DNA of 64,000 bases from the NCBI GenBank assembly GCA_017616735.1, contig JAFZXP010000009.1, positions 55,114-119,113 of the forward strand. The letters are read 5' to 3'. This DNA comes from Bacteroidales bacterium (GTDB lineage: Bacteria > Bacteroidota > Bacteroidia > Bacteroidales > F082). Under the pieces are notes generated by a model. That model had not been told where the DNA came from, did not search any database, and was given only the letters and a program-made list of their open reading frames with translations. This document shows, in pieces, positions 33,449-42,009 of the stretch. Position 1 is the stretch's first letter. Each line of letters starts with the position of its first letter. The position numbers were made by a program, and so were the translations under genes.

Positions 33449-34885
33449 ATGCGGACAATATATACACCATCAACTATAGACAAGGCAACTGAGGAGAAGT
33501 TGTGGAAGGATGCGGTCATTGTGTTTGATACGTGTGCATTACTTGATTTCTATTATATGTCAGCTGCTCATCAGGAAGTGATGGCCGACATTTTGAAATA
33601 CCTTTCACCAAGGATATGGTTGCCGGCACAGGTGGTTTATGAATATTACAAGAACCGTGAAAGTGTGATACTAAAACCCATCTCTGAGAATTATCGCGAT
33701 AAGGAGCTTCAAGGAAATCACTTTGTCGATGATCTGAAGTCATTCATTGCCAACTGGGAAAGAGAATACTACCATCCGTTTATCTCTGCTGAAAGTCTTA
33801 AGAGTATAAAAGAAGCTCTGATTGTTATTGAACCTAAGATAGACGAGATTAAGACAACGGTTTCAAAAGAGTACCAAGCCAAGAGAAATGAGATAAAAGG
33901 GATCAAGGATAAAGATGCCATTGAGAAAGCCGTCAGTGTACTTTCAAAAGGTAAACCGTTTGCCTATTCCGAGGTGATGGCAATCTGCAAGGAAGGAGCA
34001 TTCCGTTACTCGAATCAGATACCTCCCGGATATAAAGATGCTGAAACAAAAGAAGGCATCAGACAATATGGTGACTTTATTATTTGGAAAGAGCTTCTGC
34101 AATATGCCCGACAGCAAAAGTGTGATGTCATTTTTGTTACCAATGATGCCAAGCCCGACTGGTCGATGGTTTGCGAGGATAAGCCCGAAAGAAAAGACGA
34201 CTGCGCAGAGGGCGTTAAGGATATTCAGAAAGACGAAAAGAAATCCAAGAAGAGAGAGGAGAATCCTCTACCTGAGGAATTGGGAAACCCACGCCGTGAA
34301 CTTCTGGCAGAGTTTGAAGAGGAAACAGGTCAATCAATTTGGTTCTATAGCACGTCATCTTTCATATCCAAACTTGAAAAGACCTACCAGCCCAAGCAGC
34401 AAGAAATAGCTTTCTTTGGCCAGTTAGGAATTGTACGAGACGTTCTCGCTCGTTTGGAACGTGAGCGGAAGATTCGTCAACGCTATACTGGCGATGCTAT
34501 TCTGATTCGTTGTGACAAGTGCGGAGAATTGTTCTCATTTGATGCCGGCGAAATGAATTTTGAATGGGAAGGAGGCGTTGTTGATGACAGAGGTATGGGA
34601 TATGAAATGGAGTATGATTCACAAGAAACCTGCGAATGTCCTAATTGTCAAAGCCAGATAGACCTTACACTTCGAGTATGGGAGTATCCGATGGGTGCAT
34701 TCAATTATCAAGATATAGAGATTGAAGGAGGGGAAATAGATACCCCGATCAATCTGGAACCGTACATTGATTTGCAGGATTATGACACTTGTGATCGTTG
34801 TGGAGAACGTGCGGTGGTGAATTCTTACGGGTTATGTGATCAGTGCGAAGAAGAGTTTAAGCGATTTGTTAACTCAGACGACTAA
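33449..34885 (+). CDS. PIN-like nuclease with C-terminal zinc ribbons
   Basis: This 478-residue protein has an N-terminal PIN-like domain (DUF4935/PIN_8 type). D27 lies in VIVFDTCALLDF, E65 in VVYEYYKNRE, and a late acidic pair in FVTNDAKPDW, fitting a metal-dependent RNase site. A charged KKSKKREE linker follows. Two zinc-ribbon-like units close the protein: CDKCGE with CECPNC, and CDRCGE with CDQCEE. It starts 12 bases after the GHKL-nuclease gene and 14 bases before the next gene, indicating one operon. Its role as an RNA-cleaving effector is inferred. Confidence 0.75.
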   Translation: MRTIYTPSTIDKATEEKLWKDAVIVFDTCALLDFYYMSAAHQEVMADILKYLSPRIWLPAQVVYEYYKNRESVILKPISENYRDKELQGNHFVDDLKSFIANWEREYYHPFISAESLKSIKEALIVIEPKIDEIKTTVSKEYQAKRNEIKGIKDKDAIEKAVSVLSKGKPFAYSEVMAICKEGAFRYSNQIPPGYKDAETKEGIRQYGDFIIWKELLQYARQQKCDVIFVTNDAKPDWSMVCEDKPERKDDCAEGVKDIQKDEKKSKKREENPLPEELGNPRRELLAEFEEETGQSIWFYSTSSFISKLEKTYQPKQQEIAFFGQLGIVRDVLARLERERKIRQRYTGDAILIRCDKCGELFSFDAGEMNFEWEGGVVDDRGMGYEMEYDSQETCECPNCQSQIDLTLRVWEYPMGAFNYQDIEIEGGEIDTPINLEPYIDLQDYDTCDRCGERAVVNSYGLCDQCEEEFKRFVNSDD

Positions 34886-34899
34886 AAGGAGAGAAGGGT

Positions 34900-36015
34900 A
34901 TGAGCAAAAAGGTACTGTTGACTGATGAGGAACAGCGAAAGGAACTGATTGCGCAATTGGATGAAGAGTTGGCATCAAGACGTGAGAATGTATTAGAGCG
35001 CGCAAGCGAATTGCTTGGTTTTAATGTTGCTATTTCTTCTTTGCATGGCAAGATAGGTGGCAAGAACAATACCTTTACAGACTGTGTAAACGACACTTTT
35101 ATCAACTTTCAGGAGTTCTATAGTGTGTGGCTCAATGAGTTTAACAATCGCTGTGAGAGGAATGGAGTAAAACTCCATGAGGGGGGATCTCTTTCAGATT
35201 TACTGACATTGTTCTCTGATAAAGACATCAAGGAATACACTGAGTTGTTTTTGGAACGAAACTTTATCAAAAACTACCTTGCACGTGTTCGAAACAAACC
35301 TGAAGAATCCTTGTGGAAGATATGGTTCGGGAACGACGTTGTATTTGGCCTGTTCATTGCTCCTGCTATTTGTCCTGACAGGAGCATACGAATTGATAGG
35401 AGCGAAATAAGACGAGCAAGCTATAACTATTGGACAATAGGTCATATTATGTATACAGGCTTGTATGACCCAGAAGATGACTCATTCTACCGTTTCTCTG
35501 ATGTAGAAGAGTTTCTCAAACTGTACCAAAAGATATTGAAGCGACTTTCAAAATCACCATACGAAAAAGAAGTGTATGCCCGATATATTGATTATTTACT
35601 CAACTCAAAAGATATTTTGTCTGAGCCATTCTTGATACCGGAGTTTAGGTATGAGGGTCTGGAAAAGAAGTGCAAGTACAGGGTGGACTTCACAGTTCTG
35701 AACCCATATACATTCAAGTTCGTTGGATTTGAACTGAGCCCCTCCTCATCCCATATGAGCGTAAGTGGTATCAAGGACAAGAAACAAACGGAAGTGAATG
35801 AAGAACTGAAGGAGAAATGGGAAAAAGAAATGCACAAGCGTAATGAGTATTTGGAGCGTTATGGCGTGACGCTTGTCACTTTTACCGATAGTGATCTTCA
35901 GGATATTGACAAATGTTTTTCTGTAATTAGCCATGTATTGAGTGAGCGTGCAGAACAGGTTAATGATATCAAGAAGGAAGAGAATAGATTGGAACGACTT
36001 ATAGCAAACGGATAA
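34900..36015 (+). CDS. Unknown protein, third gene of the GHKL-PIN module
   Basis: This 371-residue soluble protein is not recognised. A segment near residue 250-290 (KYRVDFTVLNPYTFKFVGFE) has the strand-turn-strand shape of a nuclease core with Asp and Glu, but the usual Lys is replaced (FELSPSS), so nuclease activity is doubtful. N- and C-terminal helices are highly charged. An AAGGAG-like site lies upstream of the ATG. Its tight linkage with the ATPase/nuclease and PIN genes suggests a shared complex. GC-rich non-coding DNA follows. Confidence 0.55.
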   Translation: MSKKVLLTDEEQRKELIAQLDEELASRRENVLERASELLGFNVAISSLHGKIGGKNNTFTDCVNDTFINFQEFYSVWLNEFNNRCERNGVKLHEGGSLSDLLTLFSDKDIKEYTELFLERNFIKNYLARVRNKPEESLWKIWFGNDVVFGLFIAPAICPDRSIRIDRSEIRRASYNYWTIGHIMYTGLYDPEDDSFYRFSDVEEFLKLYQKILKRLSKSPYEKEVYARYIDYLLNSKDILSEPFLIPEFRYEGLEKKCKYRVDFTVLNPYTFKFVGFELSPSSSHMSVSGIKDKKQTEVNEELKEKWEKEMHKRNEYLERYGVTLVTFTDSDLQDIDKCFSVISHVLSERAEQVNDIKKEENRLERLIANG

Positions 36016-36180
36016 TCATACGGTTCCCGCTCTTATGCGCTAGCGGAGCCGCGATAGGGCAGAAAGGACTTCCGCACAGCCTGAATGCCCCAGATATAAA
36101 TGGCAGATCAGCCCGCGGGTCTCTCAAAAATGGTTCAATATCCAGCGGGTTTTGCCTTCTTTTTGAAATAAAAATAAAAC
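36016..36180 (+). other. GC-rich intergenic segment at the end of the defence-like cargo
   Basis: This stretch contains several GC-rich palindromic pieces, for example CCCGCGGG near 36113, and GCGGGTTTTGCCTTCTTTTT near its end, which could act as a terminator. Its composition differs from the A/T-rich spacers elsewhere. No ORF or known RNA is evident. It may be the 3' end of the inserted module or a structured RNA. Confidence 0.4.
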
Positions 36181-37194
36181 ATGAATATACTTGTTACCGG
36201 AGGAGCCGGTTTTATTGGCTCCCACACATTGGTAGAACTTTATAAGGCGGGACATACTGCTGTAGTAGTTGACAATTTAAGCAATAGTAATCCGATAGCT
36301 CTCAAACGCATTGCTGAGATTATTGGTATACCAGAAATTTCTTTCTATCAAGTTGATATTCGTGATAGAGAAGGCCTTGAAAAGGTCTTTGCTGCCCATA
36401 AACTGGATGCTTGTATTCATTTTGCAGGCCTTAAGGCTGTTGGTGAGAGTGTGGAGAAACCATGGGAGTATTATGATAACAACATCGGCGGAACCTTAAC
36501 ACTTGTTGACGTAATGCGTAAGCATAACTGTAAGAACATCATCTTTAGTTCAAGCGCAACGGTGTACGGCGACCCTGCTGAGATTCCTATTACAGAAAAC
36601 TGCCCCAAGGGACAATGCACCAATCCTTATGGATGGACTAAGAGTATGTTGGAGCAGGTGTTAATGGATATGCAGAAAGCTGATCCGAAATGGGATGTCG
36701 TTTTGCTACGTTATTTCAACCCTGTTGGAGCACACCCTAGTGGTAAGATAGGCGAAAACCCTAATGGGATTCCCAATAACCTGATGCCATATATTACCCA
36801 AGTTGCAGTTGGAAAACGTAAGGAATTGGGTGTGTTTGGTAATGACTACCCTACACATGATGGAACAGGCGTAAGAGACTATATCCATGTTTGTGACCTT
36901 GCTGATGCTCATGTTTGTGCTCTTAAAGCTATAGAAAAGCATTGTGGAATAGGGATTTATAATGTCGGCACGGGTAATGGCTACAGCGTTTTGGATATGG
37001 TTAAGGCATTTATTCGTGTAAATGGTGTAGATGTTCCATATAGCATCAAGCCTCGTCGAGCTGGTGATATTGCCGCTTGTTATTGTAATCCAGCAAAAGC
37101 AAAAGTTGAACTTGGATGGGAAGCACAATATGGGATTGACGAGATGGTTCGCGATAGTTGGAATTGGCAAAAGAACAATCCAGAAGGATATTAA
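36181..37194 (+). CDS. galE: UDP-glucose 4-epimerase GalE
   Basis: GalE interconverts UDP-glucose and UDP-galactose (or the N-acetyl forms). The 337-residue protein has [11 protein letters not shown] for [11 protein letters not shown], the [11 protein letters not shown] strand, catalytic Tyr-Lys in [11 protein letters not shown] and YFNPVGAH, all diagnostic of GalE. The length is canonical. It is the first sugar gene after the GHKL-PIN cargo, preceded by the GC-rich segment, so it may have lost direct translational coupling to the upstream capsule genes. Confidence 0.93.
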   Translation: MNILVTGGAGFIGSHTLVELYKAGHTAVVVDNLSNSNPIALKRIAEIIGIPEISFYQVDIRDREGLEKVFAAHKLDACIHFAGLKAVGESVEKPWEYYDNNIGGTLTLVDVMRKHNCKNIIFSSSATVYGDPAEIPITENCPKGQCTNPYGWTKSMLEQVLMDMQKADPKWDVVLLRYFNPVGAHPSGKIGENPNGIPNNLMPYITQVAVGKRKELGVFGNDYPTHDGTGVRDYIHVCDLADAHVCALKAIEKHCGIGIYNVGTGNGYSVLDMVKAFIRVNGVDVPYSIKPRRAGDIAACYCNPAKAKVELGWEAQYGIDEMVRDSWNWQKNNPEGY

Positions 37195-37293
37195 AAGTAT
37201 TCTGTGCTAAACTTTAATATTGCAAGTTCGCAATGTTCTGGTTAGTATTACATAAAGAAAATAGAAGATAGTTCTAATAGTCGATTAGATAAT

Positions 37294-38469
37294 ATGAAAA
37301 AAGTTATGCTTGTCTTCGGAACTCGTCCCGAAGCGATTAAAATGTGCCCATTAGTAAAAGAGTTCCAGAAATATTCGAAGGAGTTTGAAACAATAGTTTG
37401 CGTCACTGGACAGCATAGAGAGATGCTGGATCAGGTGCTGACTATCTTTGACGTGAAGCCGGATTACGACCTCAATATCATGAAGCAGGGGCAGGATCTC
37501 TATGATGTGACCGCACGCGTGCTGACGGGTATGAGGGATGTGTTCGCCCAGTGCAAGCCGGATGTGGTGCTGGTGCATGGTGATACCACAACCAGTACGG
37601 CTGCCGCTCTGGCTGCATTCTATCAGCAGATTCCTGTGGGACATGTTGAGGCAGGATTGCGTACACATAATATATATAGTCCTTGGCCGGAGGAGATGAA
37701 TAGGCAGATAACAGGTAGGATTTCAGAATATAATTTTGCTCCAACACCACTTTCTGAGAGTAATCTTAAGGAAGAAAAAGCATGGGGTAAGATTTATGTC
37801 ACTGGCAATACCGTGATAGATGCGTTGCATATGGTGGTGGATAAGTTGAAAAGCGACAAGAATCTTGCAAATGAGCAGATCAAGATTCTTGCTGATGCTG
37901 GATATGAAATGACAAGACTTGATAATGGTAAAAAACTGGTATTAATTACTGGACATCGTCGCGAGAACTTTGGAGAGGGATTTATCAGCATGGTGACCGC
38001 CATGAAAGACCTCTCAGAAAAATATCCTGATGTCGATTTCGTGTATCCTATGCACCTAAACCCCAATGTCCGAAAGCCTATTCATGAGGTATTCGGTGAG
38101 GACCTAACGGTGTACAAGAACTTCTTCTTCATTGAGCCGCTGCAATATCTGGAATTTGTGTATCTGATGGAAAAATCGACAGTTGTTCTTACCGACTCTG
38201 GCGGTATTCAGGAAGAAGCTCCTGGTCTTGGAAAGCCAGTACTTGTGATGCGTGACACTACCGAGCGTCCCGAGGCGTTGAAGAGCGGTACGGTGCATTT
38301 GGTAGGAACCAACCACGACCTGATTGTGAGCGAGGTATCGACCCTGCTGGATGATCCCGCAGCCTACGAACGCATGAGCAAGGCGGTGAATCCATACGGT
38401 GATGGCAAAGCCTGCGACCGTATTGTGAGAGCACTCAATGGCGAAACCGTGGATAGATACGAAGTATAA
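37294..38469 (+). CDS. wecB: UDP-GlcNAc 2-epimerase (non-hydrolysing) WecB
   Basis: This enzyme forms UDP-ManNAc from UDP-GlcNAc. The 391-residue protein has the GT-B-like epimerase motifs: FGTRPEAIKMCPL at the start, VHGDTTTS, GHVEAGLRT, GHRRENFGEG and DSGGIQEEAPGLGKPVLVMR. The length is typical. Its gene is followed by wecC, giving UDP-ManNAcA. A small hairpin (ATTGC/GCAAT) lies in the 99-bp gap upstream. An alternative role as 2-epimerase for UDP-L-RhaNAc (see 50147-52122) cannot be excluded. Confidence 0.93.
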   Translation: MKKVMLVFGTRPEAIKMCPLVKEFQKYSKEFETIVCVTGQHREMLDQVLTIFDVKPDYDLNIMKQGQDLYDVTARVLTGMRDVFAQCKPDVVLVHGDTTTSTAAALAAFYQQIPVGHVEAGLRTHNIYSPWPEEMNRQITGRISEYNFAPTPLSESNLKEEKAWGKIYVTGNTVIDALHMVVDKLKSDKNLANEQIKILADAGYEMTRLDNGKKLVLITGHRRENFGEGFISMVTAMKDLSEKYPDVDFVYPMHLNPNVRKPIHEVFGEDLTVYKNFFFIEPLQYLEFVYLMEKSTVVLTDSGGIQEEAPGLGKPVLVMRDTTERPEALKSGTVHLVGTNHDLIVSEVSTLLDDPAAYERMSKAVNPYGDGKACDRIVRALNGETVDRYEV

Positions 38470-38500
38470 CAAGAGAATAGATAATATAACATACATCAAT

Positions 38501-39724
38501 ATGATTAACGTAATTGGACTGGGCTACATTGGACTGCCCACAGCATTGATGATGGCTTCACATGGTGTGGAGGTCATTGGAACAGACTATAACAAGGAAC
38601 TCGTGGCTACTTTGAATGCTGGTAAAACCACTTTTAAAGAAGATGGTTTGGATGAGTTATTCCAAGCAGCTTTGGCAAAAGGCATAAAGTTTACCACAGA
38701 ATATCAGAAGACTGATATGTACATTGTGAGTGTACCTACTCCATACGACAAATTTTCAAAGAAAGTGGATGCCTGCTACGTGGTTGCAGCGGTTAAGGAA
38801 GTTATGAAGGTATGTCCGAAAGGCGCAACAGTGGTTGTGGAATCGACTGTTTCACCAGGTACAATGGACAAGTTCGTACGTCCAGTCGTGGAGGCTAACG
38901 GCTTTAAGATTGGCGTAGATATTAATCTTGTTCATGCTCCAGAAAGAATTATTCCAGGCAACATGGTATATGAATTACTCCACAACAATCGTACTATCGG
39001 TGCTGACAATCGTGAAATTGGAGAGAAAGTCAAGAAATACTATGCCTCGTTCTGCCAAGGAGAGATAGTTGTTACCGACATCCGCACTGCTGAGATGACA
39101 AAAGTTGTGGAGAATACATATCGTGCTGTGAATATCGCTTTTGCCAACGAGCTGAGCCGTATTTGCCGTCACGATAACATGGATGTGTATGAGATTATCC
39201 GCATCTGCAATATGCACCCACGTGTTAATATCCTTCAGCCAGGTCCGGGTGTTGGTGGCCACTGCATCTCTGTCGACCCATGGTTCCTCGTCGGTGATTA
39301 TCCACAGTTGGCAAAGGTTATTGATGAATCTATGAAAACAAACGACAGCCAACCTGTTTTTGTTCTTGAGCGCATATATGAGATTATGAAAGAACACAAT
39401 ATCACTGATAACCGTCGTGTTGGCTTGTATGGTATTACATATAAGGAGAATGTGGATGATATCCGTGAAAGCCCCACTCTCCAGATGTTGGATATTCAGG
39501 AGCGCCACTTGGCCCGTCCGCTGAAGACTTTTGATCCCTTCTTCACTCAGAAGGAGATTGTGAAGAACCAGATTCTGGACTTCGACCAGTTCCTCAATGA
39601 GGTGGATATGGTGGTGATTATGGTGAAGCATGATCATATTAAGCAGAACTGGGATAAACTGAAGGGTAAGGTGATTTTGGATTGCCACAATATTTGCCCG
39701 CTTGAGGGGGTGTATCATATATAA
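38501..39724 (+). CDS. wecC: UDP-N-acetyl-D-mannosamine dehydrogenase WecC
   Basis: The enzyme makes UDP-ManNAcA from UDP-ManNAc with 2 NAD+. The protein is 407 residues from the ATG at 38501; an earlier in-frame ATG at 38438 would overlap wecB by 32 bases and add an unlikely leader. It starts VIGLGYIGLPTALMMA, has HAPERIIPG, and the catalytic Cys is C255 in GVGGHCISVDPWF, a WecC-type signature. It pairs with wecB immediately upstream. Confidence 0.92.
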   Translation: MINVIGLGYIGLPTALMMASHGVEVIGTDYNKELVATLNAGKTTFKEDGLDELFQAALAKGIKFTTEYQKTDMYIVSVPTPYDKFSKKVDACYVVAAVKEVMKVCPKGATVVVESTVSPGTMDKFVRPVVEANGFKIGVDINLVHAPERIIPGNMVYELLHNNRTIGADNREIGEKVKKYYASFCQGEIVVTDIRTAEMTKVVENTYRAVNIAFANELSRICRHDNMDVYEIIRICNMHPRVNILQPGPGVGGHCISVDPWFLVGDYPQLAKVIDESMKTNDSQPVFVLERIYEIMKEHNITDNRRVGLYGITYKENVDDIRESPTLQMLDIQERHLARPLKTFDPFFTQKEIVKNQILDFDQFLNEVDMVVIMVKHDHIKQNWDKLKGKVILDCHNICPLEGVYHI

Positions 39725-39750
39725 GAATTTAAACAAACAATATAAAGATT

Positions 39751-40260
39751 ATGAAAAAATTATTAACCCTATTGATTATGTGCTTCTGCTTTTTCACTGG
39801 CTGCAAAGCCCAGACCAAGGTAGACAATTCAGTCTCTGGCGATTTGAATCTTGACAAATATCTTGGCACTTGGTATGAGATAGCCCGCTTTGACCATAAA
39901 TTTGAGCGTGGCATCCAATTCTGCAAAGCAAATTATTCTTTGCGTGAAGACGGCAAAGTTGCGGTTTTGAACACTGGCATCAAAGACGGCAAACCGAGTG
40001 AAGCCAGAGGCAAAGCAAAGTTTACTGATACTCCAAGAATTCTGAGAGTTTCGTTCTTTGGTCCATTCTATGGTGACTATCGCATAATGCTCTTAGACGA
40101 AGATTATCAATGGGTTTTAGTTGGCGGCAGTGATGAAAGTTATTTGTGGATATTAGCAAGAACGCCGAAAATTTCAGATGAAGTGAAGGAGACGATTTTG
40201 AATGAGGTAACGAGAAGAGGATATGATGTTGGGAAGTTGATTTGGGTGGAGCAGGAATAA
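39751..40260 (+). CDS. blc: Bacterial lipocalin (Blc-like) lipoprotein, copy 2
   Basis: This 169-residue near-duplicate of the lipocalin at 23255 has the signature GTWYEIARFDHKFERG and lipobox-like FTGC. Most differences fall in the signal peptide and the first mature residues, the rest of the barrel being almost identical. It is followed after about 70 bases by the TM protein at 40329, which appears to be the ancestral arrangement. The two genes form a unit that has been copied within the locus. Confidence 0.9.
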   Translation: MKKLLTLLIMCFCFFTGCKAQTKVDNSVSGDLNLDKYLGTWYEIARFDHKFERGIQFCKANYSLREDGKVAVLNTGIKDGKPSEARGKAKFTDTPRILRVSFFGPFYGDYRIMLLDEDYQWVLVGGSDESYLWILARTPKISDEVKETILNEVTRRGYDVGKLIWVEQE

Positions 40261-40328
40261 AACAGCGTGGATGATGAAGGCTGTCACGTTGTGATGTGGT
40301 TTGATAGATTGTCGGGAGGTGAATGGAA

Positions 40329-41108
40329 ATGAGTAAGGATTCTGAAAAGAGTTTTTGGAAAGGTTTTGGAGGGACCGTCCTTATTACTATAGTTACAACT
40401 GTGCTAACAACCGTTGTGACATTATTTGTAACCAAGGCTATTCACATTATCTCTCCAGAGGAGAATAGGGTTATAATTAGTGATACTTTGCGAATTGTAG
40501 AAGCCGGTACTCCCCAGAATAGGGATGATTCTCTGATGTATAATGCGATAACAGAATTGAATAAAACAATACGTGAAATCGTTCCGAAGAATAATAATAT
40601 AAGGATTGTTTTACCGGAATCTACGACTCAATCAAGTAATAGATTTGTGGTGGAGGAAGTTCCTTCATCAGTAAATACAATTGATAGTAGTACATTGATT
40701 AACTCCAATCAGGGAAGAGTAATTGGTAGCTCATCTTATGGTAATAGGGTTGTTGAGAAAAAAGGTTTTTATAAAAAAGGATATACTATCAGTGATGGTG
40801 GCTCTTTCTTTGAATTGAAGACTATTCCAAAAGCCGATGATCATCCATTGGTTTTTGAAATCAGATTGCTACAACCATCTGATTTATTAAGCCATATATA
40901 TCTGACAATTTGCGCTACAAATGAAAAAGGTGAGTTATATCAATACTTTGGTCAGACATATGATGTCAGGAATGGCGTGAATAGAATACAGATAGCGAAC
41001 AATCTTCGGAAGGGGAAGAACCGTGTTGAGATTGGCGTTTTCATGAAGTCTGACGAGGGGAAGGATTTCTCAACGTTTTATAGAAATCTTATTACTTTAA
41101 TAAAGTAG
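40329..41108 (+). CDS. Single-TM anchored protein of unknown function, copy 2
   Basis: This paralogue of the protein at 27529 has the same topology: a TM helix at about 17-38, a polar linker, and a C-terminal beta-rich domain (about 87% identity by eye). A GGGAGGT site precedes the ATG at 40329 by eight bases; an ATG at 40323 is the alternative. Upstream, the leader AACAGCGTGGATGA...GATGTGGTTTGATAGATT is shared with copy 1. Its pairing with lipocalin suggests an envelope role; the family is unknown. Confidence 0.7.
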   Translation: MSKDSEKSFWKGFGGTVLITIVTTVLTTVVTLFVTKAIHIISPEENRVIISDTLRIVEAGTPQNRDDSLMYNAITELNKTIREIVPKNNNIRIVLPESTTQSSNRFVVEEVPSSVNTIDSSTLINSNQGRVIGSSSYGNRVVEKKGFYKKGYTISDGGSFFELKTIPKADDHPLVFEIRLLQPSDLLSHIYLTICATNEKGELYQYFGQTYDVRNGVNRIQIANNLRKGKNRVEIGVFMKSDEGKDFSTFYRNLITLIK

Positions 41109-41323
41109 TACATAACACGATTATTGTCTGACATCTTTCTTTAATAACAAACGGAAGTAACTTGTTTTCATTATGCCTACCATCTTTCAACACCAATACA
41201 TAGCCAACTGGCATGACAACTTTGTGGACTACATTGGAAGCATACCCGATATGGTGTTAACAAGCACCAATATTTGAGATAACAGTGATGATGAAGACGC
41301 AGGAGAGATAAAAAACAAAGAAT
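41109..41323 (+). other. Intergenic region with a 34-codon orphan frame
   Basis: The first 20 or so bases resemble those after copy 1 (28309 onwards). A short ATG-TGA frame at 41173-41277 (begins MPTIFQHQYIANW) looks like the start of a protein cut short. No family is recognised, and it is probably a gene fragment. Confidence 0.4.
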
Positions 41324-41686
41324 ATGGAAATAACATTATATGAACGTGATGGGCGCCCTGTAGCCTATATTGCTGATGATGCTGAGCATTCTATCTATAC
41401 GTGGGATGGACATGCTGTGTGTTATATCCTTGATGACAAAATCTATGGATGGAAAGGACATCATATAGGATGGTTCCATCAGGGGATAGTATATGATGTT
41501 AATGGATACAGAGTTGGCTACACAAAGCAAACATGCCCCTTGGTAACGTATGTAGAACCTGTAAAGTGTGTAAAATATGTGAAGTACGTAAAGAATGTAC
41601 GAAACGTACCATACGTGCGCCCGGTGTTTTCTACAGCACAAGCATCTATCTCTCTTGCTGACTTTGTTCGTCAAGATGCAATGTAA
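41324..41686 (+). CDS. 4-fold beta-flower-domain protein
   Basis: This 120-residue protein shows four short repeats of strand-Gly-strand type, each with an aromatic and Gly core: LYERDGRPVAYI, IYTWDGHAVCYI, IYGWKGHHIGWF and VYDVNGYRVGYT. This is the pattern of the 4-fold beta-flower fold. A C-terminal tail contains VKYVKYVKNVRNVPYV, a tandem V-K/R-Y/N repeat of likely slippage origin. The role of this fold is unclear; it occurs as a small stand-alone protein in Bacteroidota. It is flanked by gene fragments on both sides. Confidence 0.7.
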   Translation: MEITLYERDGRPVAYIADDAEHSIYTWDGHAVCYILDDKIYGWKGHHIGWFHQGIVYDVNGYRVGYTKQTCPLVTYVEPVKCVKYVKYVKNVRNVPYVRPVFSTAQASISLADFVRQDAM

Positions 41687-41825
41687 GTTGGATTATTAAA
41701 AGTCACTATTTTAACCATAACGATGTCATACATCAACTCAAATGATTTATCTGCTCCCCGTGCGGTGCATGGAATAAGCGAGCAGCAATGGTAGGACACA
41801 CCGATGATGGCTTTTTTTTGAGTAA
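41687..41825 (+). other. Spacer with a 23-codon frame
   Basis: An ATG-TAG frame at 41723-41794 (begins MSYINSNDLSAPRAV) is too short to support as a gene and probably a fragment. Nothing else is recognised in this spacer. Confidence 0.3.
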
Positions 41826-41990
41826 TACAAAAATGGTGGTGACGCTAATAATGAATATGTAGTAGAGGAAGCAGGAAAGGCTTCAGGCCGCTTGCTCTAT
41901 CAACTGTTATATGATGATAAACGTGAATTCGAAACCCGGGTAGAGTACACGAGGATGTACAAATGGACAGGTGAAGAAGATAATGGATAA
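41826..41990 (+). pseudogene. C-terminal fragment of an unrecognised gene
   Basis: A 54-codon open frame without a start codon (contains GKASGRLLYQLLYDDKREFE) ends in TAA at 41988-41990. Its coding-like composition and lack of an initiation codon suggest the surviving 3' end of a deleted gene. Confidence 0.45.
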
Positions 41991-42009
41991 TTGATTATAA
42001 AACGACAAT

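Noticed and set aside
34900-36015. Assigning the third gene as an active PD-(D/E)XK nuclease
   Set aside because: A VDF...FE strand pair is present, but the required Lys is not seen (FELSPSS).
38975-39736. 253-codon minus-strand frame opposite wecC
   Set aside because: Antisense shadow with no recognisable motif.
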